Assembly (NCBI GenBank): GCA_937967995.1
Contig: CALBTB010000008.1
Location: 62,001 to 126,000, forward strand
Source: an uncultured Gammaproteobacteria bacterium
GTDB taxonomy: Bacteria; Pseudomonadota; Gammaproteobacteria; UBA6429; Thiohalophilaceae
DNA length: 64,000 nt
Direction of reading: 5' to 3'
Shown here: positions 1 to 6,403 of the stretch, one piece after another
Position numbering within the stretch: position 1 is the stretch's first letter
Layout of the letters: the number at the start of each line of letters is the position of its first letter
The notes under the pieces: generated by a model
Told to the model about the DNA's origin: nothing
Seen by the model: the letters and a program-made list of their open reading frames with translations, nothing else
The model's database searches: none
Translations under genes and position numbers: made by a program

Positions 1-40
1 GCCCAGACTTGAGTTTGAGGAAGCCTGCCAGGTCGTCTGA

Positions 41-571
41 TCATATATTGGCGTGAAAAAACGCACAGTTCCTGAAATGCAGGGAGCGTAACTGGTTATC
101 AGGAACCTGGTGAAGCATGGCATAAATGACGCGCAGGGTTTCCTCGTGCGCAATGGTAAGCGTGGTGGTGTAGGGCTGTTGCCTTAACCAGTCCAGATAT
201 GGTGATACCCGTTGCTTGTATTGCAGCAGGGATTCGCCGCCATTCACTGATTTATGCAGGGGATCATCCGCTACGGCTTCAAAGTAAGCATCTACGCTAC
301 GCCCATCAAACCCGGTTCGAATATCATTCAGCGTGGGGTTGACTGCGATGGGCGCATGGTGATCGTCATTGATAATCTCGGCAGTTTGTCGTGTTCTTGG
401 CAATTCGGAGACGACGATCAATTCCAGTTTGCAATCCCGCAGTTTCCCGGCAGCCTGTCTGGCCTGCTGAATGCCTGTCTGCGTCAGATGCACATCAGTG
501 AGTGGATTATCATTACACAGGTTCTGCTCATTGAAATTGGTATGAGCATGTCGCATGAAATAAGCTTGCAT
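41..571 (-). CDS. Histidine phosphatase superfamily protein (phosphoglycerate-mutase fold)
   Basis: A 176-residue single-domain protein. The catalytic RHA triad (the RHG signature with Ala for Gly) is at residues 7-9, followed by a TxTG-like stretch and SELPRTRQTAEII, which supplies the second conserved Arg. The TIAHEE motif near residue 140 carries the second catalytic His. The family transfers phosphate through a phospho-His and includes mutases, SixA-type protein phosphatases and cobalamin or sugar phosphatases. The sequence does not say which substrate is used. No signal peptide is visible, so it should be cytoplasmic. It is divergent from zapE with 38 bp between the start codons. The Ala in place of Gly in the RHG motif is tolerated in some relatives. 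Confidence 0.85.
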   Translation of the reverse strand: MQAYFMRHAHTNFNEQNLCNDNPLTDVHLTQTGIQQARQAAGKLRDCKLELIVVSELPRTRQTAEIINDDHHAPIAVNPTLNDIRTGFDGRSVDAYFEAVADDPLHKSVNGGESLLQYKQRVSPYLDWLRQQPYTTTLTIAHEETLRVIYAMLHQVPDNQLRSLHFRNCAFFHANI

Positions 572-593
572 AGTGGTTTCCGTTCAGGCGCTA

Positions 594-599
594 TATAAT
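594..599 (+). promoter_or_regulatory. -10 element (TATAAT) for zapE, possible leaderless transcript
   Basis: A perfect TATAAT ends only 10 bases before the ATG of zapE. Transcription should start near base 606, leaving a leader of about 4 bases. No Shine-Dalgarno sequence lies in front of the ATG. No good -35 hexamer is seen at 16-18 bp spacing. The start codon itself is well supported because the protein begins with the family-typical SPKQRYQQDL-like N-terminus. Confidence 0.45.
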
Positions 600-609
600 A
601 CGATTATCT

Positions 610-1695
610 ATGTCACCAAAACAACGCTATCAACAGGACTTGCAGGCGTCACGGATCAACAGGGACCGGGCCCAGTTACGGGCTGTCGATGCATTACAGG
701 TTCTGTATGAAGCGGTACTGCATTCGGGCAATCATCAAACGGGATGGCTGGCGGGCCTGTTTAAAAAACCAAAACCTGTTCCTGGAATTTACCTGGTAGG
801 TGGCGTTGGTCGTGGCAAGACCTACCTGATGGATATGTTTTATGAATGCATTGACCGTGCAGACAAAATGCGTATTCATTATCACCGCTTCATGCTGGAT
901 GTGCATAGTCAGTTAAAGGCATTGCCAAAATCACCCGACCCATTACTGATTATTGGTAAACGACTGGCGGAAAAAACCCGCATTCTGTGTCTCGATGAAT
1001 TCCATGTAACCGATGTTGCCGATGCCATGCTGTTATCCGGTTTGCTCAAGGCTTTATTCAGGAACCAGGTGATTCTGGTCACGACATCCAATACTCGCAT
1101 TAACAATTTATATCTAAACGGACTTCAGCGCGAACGGTTTATGGATGCCATCAGGTTGCTGAATGATTATATGGTTGAAATCGATCTGGAAGATGGTCGG
1201 GATTACCGGCTCGAGTTTTTCGAAAAAGCTAGCACCTACATTGTACGACCGGAGATGGATGATCAGGAGATGTTATTGAGACGGTTTCAGGAAATGGCGC
1301 CGTCCACGGCCATCGAGTATGAAAAACCCCTGCTCATCAATAACCGGGAAATTATGACACGCGCTATGGTCGACGATCTGGTCTGGTTTGATTTTGCCGA
1401 ATTGTGCAATACACCGCGTGCAGCCAGTGATTATCTGGAGCTGGCCCGGTTATTCCATACGGTGTTTATCAGTCACATTCCGGTATTTCATCCGGCGGAT
1501 GACAGTGCCGCAAAACGATTTATGCACCTGATCGATGCGCTGTATGACCACCGCGTCAAACTGATCAGCACGGCGCAGGCAGCGCCGGCTGATCTTTACA
1601 AAGGGAAATTGCTGATTGGCATGTTTGATCGAACAGTCAGCCGGCTAATTGAAATGGGCAGCCATGACTACCTGTCTGAAGCACACCGAATCTGA
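610..1695 (+). CDS. zapE: Cell division protein ZapE (AFG1-like P-loop ATPase)
   Basis: 361 residues, the usual length for the family. The Walker A motif GGVGRGKT is at about residues 64-71 and Walker B is LCLDEF with D129/E130, followed by HVTDVADAM as in AFG1/ZapE ATPases. The YHRFM segment after Walker A and the TSN sensor (LVTTSN) are also typical. ZapE is a cytoplasmic ATPase that associates with the Z-ring and matters under low-oxygen or heat stress in E. coli. Its mitochondrial relative AFG1/LACE1 takes part in protein quality control. The gene abuts the convergent periplasmic binding protein gene end to end with no spacer. Its mRNA may lack a leader (see the upstream -10 element). Confidence 0.93.
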   Translation: MSPKQRYQQDLQASRINRDRAQLRAVDALQVLYEAVLHSGNHQTGWLAGLFKKPKPVPGIYLVGGVGRGKTYLMDMFYECIDRADKMRIHYHRFMLDVHSQLKALPKSPDPLLIIGKRLAEKTRILCLDEFHVTDVADAMLLSGLLKALFRNQVILVTTSNTRINNLYLNGLQRERFMDAIRLLNDYMVEIDLEDGRDYRLEFFEKASTYIVRPEMDDQEMLLRRFQEMAPSTAIEYEKPLLINNREIMTRAMVDDLVWFDFAELCNTPRAASDYLELARLFHTVFISHIPVFHPADDSAAKRFMHLIDALYDHRVKLISTAQAAPADLYKGKLLIGMFDRTVSRLIEMGSHDYLSEAHRI

Positions 1696-2583
1696 CTAAC
1701 GCACGTCGAATCCGTAAATCAGCATTTTTGACATAAGGTTAGGTGCATCCCGGTAGGGGACGGTACCGTTATCCCGAATAATACTGCGACCCTCTTTTGA
1801 CATGGCGAATGACACGAAGTCCTTGACCTGTGCCGAAGGCGTTGGTGTGGTGACCAGGTATAGTGGCCGGTACAGCACATACTTGCCCTGCATGACATTA
1901 TCAAACGTTGGCGACTTGTTATCCATGCTGATGATTTTGACATTGCGTTTGCGTGCCGAACTGACACCGGTAATGGCAATGGCGTTTTTATTCTTTTCTA
2001 CGGCTTTCTCCAGCGGACCGGATGAGCGCATAACAAATTTGGAGCGCGTGACGAAGTCAACAGTGGAATCCTTGAACAGGTACTGGCGAATGGTATAACC
2101 CACGCCGGAAATTTTGCCGCGCCGAATATAAAGATCAATGGGGGCATTATTACCACCGACCTGGCGCCAGTTAGTGATCTTACCCAGGTAGATATCCCTG
2201 ACCTGCTGGGTACTCAGATTTTTGACGGGATTCTGTTTATGCGTGATCAGAACCAGTGCATCCCAGGCAACCGGATGCAGGTTGGCGTGCAGTTCTTTAC
2301 GGTCAGTCTGTGGCAGGCTCATGCGGCAACTGCCACCCAGATCCATGCGCATACCGACGGTATCCCGAATACCTCGCGTGGCACCGCCACCCTGGAGCAC
2401 GACTTTCACGCCGGTCTTGGTTTCATAGGCCCTGGCAAGCTCAGCCATGAAGGCTTTTTTGGTAATGCCGCAACCGGCCCAGGTCAGGGTGTTATTGTTC
2501 TGTTTAACCGCCATGCCAGGCGTACTCAGGGCCAGTGTCAGCCCGAATGCCAGCAGTGAGGTGGCGAATTTGATGGTTTTCAT
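1696..2583 (-). CDS. PstS-like periplasmic substrate-binding protein
   Basis: 295 residues with a clear Sec signal peptide (Lys-rich start, hydrophobic core, cleavage after about residue 25 in GMA). The mature part resembles the PstS-like type 2 periplasmic binding fold: a GGGATRGIRD loop at the ligand site, HPVAWDALVLI, and the segment TQQVRDIYLGKITNWRQVGG that is characteristic of PstS-like proteins. It probably binds phosphate or a related oxyanion. No pstC, pstA, pstB or phoU lies beside it, so it is either an orphan receptor or works with a transporter elsewhere. The neighbour upstream on the same strand is a receiver-domain protein, 182 bp away. The specific ligand is not shown. Confidence 0.8.
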   Translation of the reverse strand: MKTIKFATSLLAFGLTLALSTPGMAVKQNNNTLTWAGCGITKKAFMAELARAYETKTGVKVVLQGGGATRGIRDTVGMRMDLGGSCRMSLPQTDRKELHANLHPVAWDALVLITHKQNPVKNLSTQQVRDIYLGKITNWRQVGGNNAPIDLYIRRGKISGVGYTIRQYLFKDSTVDFVTRSKFVMRSSGPLEKAVEKNKNAIAITGVSSARKRNVKIISMDNKSPTFDNVMQGKYVLYRPLYLVTTPTPSAQVKDFVSFAMSKEGRSIIRDNGTVPYRDAPNLMSKMLIYGFDVR

Positions 2584-2765
2584 GCGTTCCTCCGAATGCC
2601 CTTAAATTTTGCAGGGGGGAGGGTTCATAATGACGTAGTGCCTATGGGAATTGCAAGCGCTAAAGTCCCTGCATTGATTATGGATATCGCTGGGATCGCG
2701 TGACCGGAGTCACAGAAATGGAAGTTTTGCCGCTTTTAAGCGATTTTTCAGTCAGATAGGGGTAA

Positions 2766-3233
2766 TCAGGCGACGACCTGACGGGGATAAAGCTGGCTTT
2801 CCACCTTACCGAACAGGTCGCCACGAATTATCGGTTTGCCCAGGAAATCATTGGCGCCCAGCTTGGTCAGCCAGAATTGTTCGGTGGGTTGTTCCGTACC
2901 ACTGATGATAATAATCGGGATGCTATGTGTGGCAGGGTCCTTGCGGATTTTACGAGTAGCCTGAAAGCCATTCAGGCCGGGCATGATGACATCCATCAGG
3001 ATCAGATCGGGCTGATGAGCCTTGGCCAGCTCGATGGCTGTCATTCCGTCGTAGGCTTCCATGACATAGTAGCCGTCCTGTTCAAGGACCGTGCGTAGAC
3101 TATGCACCACCGTCCGGGAGTCATCAACGACCAGAATTTTGATTACCCGGTTCTTGGGCATACGGGGCTTGTTTCGACGGTCAGTATTGCTGGATCGGCG
3201 AGAAAATAAGCCTAACAAACTCTTGCGTTCCAT
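2766..3233 (-). CDS. Single-domain response regulator (PilH/TfpH-like receiver)
   Basis: 155 residues: a basic N-terminal tail of about 30 residues, then a complete receiver domain. Acidic pocket D37/D38, phospho-acceptor D81 (in LILMDVIMPGLNG), Ser at the switch position (IIISGT) and the conserved Lys in LGKP are all present, so the domain should be phosphorylatable. There is no output domain. The FWLTKLGANDFLGKP stretch resembles the twitching-motility type receivers PilH/TfpH. A role in pilus or surface signalling fits the PilZ and c-di-GMP genes elsewhere in the window but is inference. No histidine kinase is adjacent. Confidence 0.85.
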   Translation of the reverse strand: MERKSLLGLFSRRSSNTDRRNKPRMPKNRVIKILVVDDSRTVVHSLRTVLEQDGYYVMEAYDGMTAIELAKAHQPDLILMDVIMPGLNGFQATRKIRKDPATHSIPIIIISGTEQPTEQFWLTKLGANDFLGKPIIRGDLFGKVESQLYPRQVVA

Positions 3234-3541
3234 TATTGCTCCTAAAAACTACAACTGCGTGGCGATTTTATCGGCATCCGGTGAATCATGCCAACCGGCG
3301 GCGGTTTGTCTGTTAAGCCAGTACGCGCGTAGTAAAACAATCAGTTAACAATCCCCTTATACTAGTATGATTTAATTGTCATTTCTAACTTACTGATAAT
3401 GAAAGTGTTAATTTTTGTAAATGTTTTACCGCAGTGTGCATAGCGTCACAAAACGATATAAAAGATTTCAGAAAGACCTGCGTTGCGTCACTCAGCTTGC
3501 TCAGTATACTGCTGAAAAATATCGTTGCAGGGAGAGAAAAA
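3234..3541 (+). promoter_or_regulatory. Divergent intergenic region with a candidate promoter
   Basis: A 308-bp gene-free stretch between the receiver gene (-) and the monooxygenase gene (+). On the + strand, TTGCGT at 3483-3488 and TATACT at 3505-3510 are separated by 16 bp, a plausible sigma-70 promoter. It is followed by the GGGAGAG ribosome-binding site just before the ATG at 3542. An AT-rich block around 3355-3375 could serve the receiver gene. No coding sequence or RNA gene was recognised. Confidence 0.4.
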
Positions 3542-3838
3542 ATGCATGTCACCATCGTACATGTCCATGTGAAATCCAATCATATTGATGACTTCATTTC
3601 CGCAACCCGCCGCAATCACGAAAACAGTATTAAAGAATCGGGCAATCGACGTTTTGATGTATTGCAGTCTGCCACCGACAACGCGCGTTTTGTTCTGTAC
3701 GAAGCTTATGCCAGCGCTGATGATGCGGCGGCGCATAAACAGACCGAACACTATCTGAGATGGCGTGAAACCGTTTCGGACTGGATGGCCTCGCCACGTG
3801 AAGGCATTGCATATAATGGATTATATCCCGCCGAATAA
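3542..3838 (+). CDS. Antibiotic biosynthesis monooxygenase domain protein (YgiN/LsrG-like)
   Basis: 98 residues counted from the ATG at 3542, which has a strong GGGAGAG ribosome-binding site. An upstream in-frame extension lacks one and does not match the family. The protein is a single ABM dimeric alpha/beta-barrel: it opens with a beta strand rich in Val/His (TIVHVHVK), has RRNHENSIKESGN and FDVLQS, and contains a late YEAY strand followed by KQTEHYLRWRETV. This pattern resembles LsrG/YgiN proteins, which act on quinols or small oxygenated metabolites such as phospho-AI-2. The gene is followed after 4 bp by an iron alcohol dehydrogenase, an association seen for aldehyde or quinone detoxification genes. 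The substrate is unknown. Confidence 0.8.
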   Translation: MHVTIVHVHVKSNHIDDFISATRRNHENSIKESGNRRFDVLQSATDNARFVLYEAYASADDAAAHKQTEHYLRWRETVSDWMASPREGIAYNGLYPAE

Positions 3839-3842
3839 TGTC

Positions 3843-5036
3843 ATGAACGATCTGTCTTCATTCAGTATATCGCGCCTGCCAAGAATTGAATTTGGCCGCG
3901 GTGTGTTTGAAAAATTACCGGGCCTGGTTCAGCAATACGGCAATCAGGCCATTATTGTCACCGGTGCCGGTTCCATTCAGGCGACGCAACAATGGCAATG
4001 GTTCATCAAACAGCTCTCGTCACTGGGAATCGCCTGGCAGCATTGTACTGTCAGTGGTGAACCATCACCGCAATACGTGGATGAAGTTGTCAGTGAATAC
4101 TCTGCACAGGATATACATGTCGTCATCGGAATAGGCGGTGGCAGTGTGCTGGATGCCGCCAAGGCGATTGCCGGTTTGCTGAAACTCAGAAACAGCGTGA
4201 TGGATTTTCTGGAAGGAGTGGGTCCTGAGCTTGATTATACTGGGCCGTCTGTTCCGTTTATTGCCGTACCAACGACAGCCGGTACGGGCAGTGAAACTAC
4301 CAAGAATGCCGTACTCAGCGTGCAGGGTGAAAACGGTTTTAAGAAATCCTTTCGGGATGAAAAACTGATTGCCGAGTACGCTGTTGTTGATCCCGCTCTG
4401 CTTGCCGGTTGTCCCAAAGAATTGATTGCCGCCAATGGCATGGATGCCCTGACCCAGTTGATGGAGTCCTATGTTTCGATTCGCGCCAACGCCATGACGG
4501 ATGCACTGGCGGTAAGTGGTTTACGTGCGGCACGGGACGGATTACTTGACTGGTACCAACAGGGCCATGCTGCACAGGATGCTCAGGATAAAATGGCCTA
4601 TGCGGCCATGTTGTCCGGTATCACGCTGGCGCAGGTTGGTCTGGGTTCAGTGCATGGACTGGCTTCACCGTTAGGTGCATTTTATCCGATACCTCATGGC
4701 GTGGTGTGCGGTACGCTGGTCGCAGCAGCCACGCTGGTGAATATCGAGGCTTTGACTGAACGTGATCCGCAGGGCATGGCGTTACAGAAATATGCCCGAC
4801 TGGGTGACATTATATGTGAGCGACGCCATGCTACGCCGGAAGCATCGCGTGCTGCATTAATCGAACGTTTGCAAAACTGGACCGAGCAAATGGCATTACC
4901 ACGGTTAACGCAATTTGGCGTGGAGATGTCCGCTCTGGACAAGGTGGTTGCCAATTCGCGTGGCAGTAGTATGAAAACCAACCCGATCGTCCTGACAGAC
5001 GATGAAATCAAACGGGTTCTGACGTTGCGCATGTAA
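3843..5036 (+). CDS. Iron-containing alcohol dehydrogenase
   Basis: 397 residues from the ATG at 3843. Earlier in-frame starts lie inside the upstream gene and add residues not seen in the family. The N-terminal Rossmann-like part has GIGGGSVLDAAKAIA for NAD(P) binding and then PTTAGTGSETTKNAVL. The C-terminal helical part carries the metal-binding region around GMDALTQLMESY and the His motifs HGLASPLGAFYPIPHG. These are hallmarks of the group III Fe-ADH superfamily (butanol, lactaldehyde or glycerol dehydrogenase types). The protein probably reduces or oxidises a small aldehyde or alcohol in the cytoplasm. It is probably co-transcribed with the monooxygenase before it and trmO after it (3-bp gap). 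Confidence 0.9.
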   Translation: MNDLSSFSISRLPRIEFGRGVFEKLPGLVQQYGNQAIIVTGAGSIQATQQWQWFIKQLSSLGIAWQHCTVSGEPSPQYVDEVVSEYSAQDIHVVIGIGGGSVLDAAKAIAGLLKLRNSVMDFLEGVGPELDYTGPSVPFIAVPTTAGTGSETTKNAVLSVQGENGFKKSFRDEKLIAEYAVVDPALLAGCPKELIAANGMDALTQLMESYVSIRANAMTDALAVSGLRAARDGLLDWYQQGHAAQDAQDKMAYAAMLSGITLAQVGLGSVHGLASPLGAFYPIPHGVVCGTLVAAATLVNIEALTERDPQGMALQKYARLGDIICERRHATPEASRAALIERLQNWTEQMALPRLTQFGVEMSALDKVVANSRGSSMKTNPIVLTDDEIKRVLTLRM

Positions 5037-5039
5037 AAC

Positions 5040-5756
5040 ATGAGCTGGTCGTTCGAGCGCATTGGTTACATCAGCAGTCCATGTCAGGAAAAGTTCGGTT
5101 TGCCTCGCCAGTCCGGCCTTGTGATGGAGCTCAGCGCAACGATTCGAATCGTCCCGCCTTATGATCGTGATGAAGCCTTTGAGCAATTAACGACGTTCAC
5201 CCATATCTGGGTACTGAGTGTCTTTCATCAACTGTCACGTGAACAAAAACACTGGCAGCCAACGGTTCGACCGCCGCGTCTGGGAGGAAATGCTCGGGTT
5301 GGTGTGTTTGCGTCACGTTCCCCGAATCGTCCCAATCCGATCGGCCTGTCCGTGATCAGACTGGATGGTATTGAACGAACGTCTCAGGGTTTACAACTGG
5401 CAGTCAGTGGTTGCGATCTGGTGGATGGCACGCCGGTTATCGATATCAAGCCGTATCTGCCTTATGCGGACTGTATTACAACGGCAAGTAACGGTTACCT
5501 GCAAGCGCTGAGCAATCATGCCCTGGTTGTAGAAATGACAGAGCCGGTCAGGCGACAGGGCATGGATATCAGCAGGACAATTCCCGGTTTTACTCAACTC
5601 ATTGTGCGGCTCATCGAGCAGGATCCGCGCCCGGCCTATCATGATGGTAAACAGGACAGGGAATATGGCATGCGGGTAAGCGGTTACGATGTACGCTTCA
5701 AGGTCACCGGCAACTGTGCGATGATACATGCCATCGATAAAGTCGATAACGATTAG
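5040..5756 (+). CDS. trmO: tRNA N6-threonylcarbamoyladenosine methyltransferase TrmO (TsaA/YaeB)
   Basis: 238 residues, the normal length. The N-terminal ISSPCQEKFGLPRQSG motif, the HIWVLSVFH strand, FASRSPNRPNPIGLS and DLVDGTPVIDIKPYLPYAD are diagnostic of the TrmO family. The enzyme uses S-adenosylmethionine to methylate t6A at position 37 of some tRNAs to m6t6A. The C-terminal extension after the beta-barrel domain is the TrmO-specific part. Start ATG at 5040 directly follows the alcohol dehydrogenase stop, with no Shine-Dalgarno sequence, so translation is probably coupled. Confidence 0.93.
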   Translation: MSWSFERIGYISSPCQEKFGLPRQSGLVMELSATIRIVPPYDRDEAFEQLTTFTHIWVLSVFHQLSREQKHWQPTVRPPRLGGNARVGVFASRSPNRPNPIGLSVIRLDGIERTSQGLQLAVSGCDLVDGTPVIDIKPYLPYADCITTASNGYLQALSNHALVVEMTEPVRRQGMDISRTIPGFTQLIVRLIEQDPRPAYHDGKQDREYGMRVSGYDVRFKVTGNCAMIHAIDKVDND

Positions 5757-5813
5757 TTGAACTTCAACTGGTCAACAACGTCAAACAGAAAAATACCGCA
5801 CGAGGTCACCACC

Positions 5814-6314
5814 GTGAAAAAAATGCTGCATAGTCTGTCTTTGCTTTTTGCAATGAGTCTGGTCACGTTTGCCCATGCCGGGCTGAAAAGCATGGATGGA
5901 AAAGCCGGTAAGCTGAGTGATTACACGGGTAAGGGCGACTGGACTGTCGTCATCATGTGGGCCTCGGATTGCCATGTTTGTAACACGGAAGCCGAGCAGT
6001 ACATCCAGTATTACGAATCAAACAAGGGCAAAGGTGTGAAGGTCGTGGGAGTGACTCTCGATGGCCAGGCAAAACTTGATGACGCGAAGGCGTTTATCAA
6101 ACGGCATGATGTTACCTATCCAAATTTGATTGGTGAACCGCAAGAGGTGGCCGCCATGTATGAAAGCCTCACCGGCGGTCGCTGGGTAGGAACGCCTACT
6201 TTCCTGATTTATGACCGCAAAGGCACCCTGAAAGCGGCGCAACCCGGTGCCGTACCAGCTGAAATTATTGATGAATTCATTCGTGAAAATGATACCCAGC
6301 CGGTAAAAAATTAA
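5814..6314 (+). CDS. Periplasmic TlpA-like thiol-disulfide protein
   Basis: 166 residues from a GTG at 5814, chosen because GAGG sits a few bases upstream and the encoded N-terminus (KKMLHSLSLLF, ending AHA) is a proper signal peptide. The longer reading frame from 5757 buries it. The mature protein is a thioredoxin fold of the AhpC/TSA-TlpA type. VVIMWASDCHVCNTEAEQY places a CHVC redox pair, followed by GVTLDG and GTPTFLIYD with the cis-Pro. It should act in the periplasm as a thiol reductase, for example for cytochrome maturation or peroxide handling. A hairpin with a T-run follows the gene. Confidence 0.85.
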   Translation: MKKMLHSLSLLFAMSLVTFAHAGLKSMDGKAGKLSDYTGKGDWTVVIMWASDCHVCNTEAEQYIQYYESNKGKGVKVVGVTLDGQAKLDDAKAFIKRHDVTYPNLIGEPQEVAAMYESLTGGRWVGTPTFLIYDRKGTLKAAQPGAVPAEIIDEFIRENDTQPVKN

Positions 6315-6353
6315 CCAAATCCCTTACTTTTTATACACATTACTGGTTTCAAC

Positions 6354-6400
6354 CGGCGGGACTGACTATATTACCTATATATTAGTCAGGCCGCCGTTTT
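6354..6400 (+). terminator. Inverted repeat with T-run: terminator or operator before the GGDEF-EAL gene
   Basis: CGGCGG-ga-CTGACTA, a 14-base AT-rich loop, then TAGTCAG-g-CCGCCG and TTTT. The 13 paired bases with one small bulge followed by T's fit a Rho-independent terminator for the thiol-protein gene. The same dyad ends 7 bp before the next ATG (6404), and its AT-rich loop could hold a -10 element. An operator or RNA switch on the next gene is therefore an alternative. Confidence 0.55.
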
Positions 6401-6403
6401 CCT

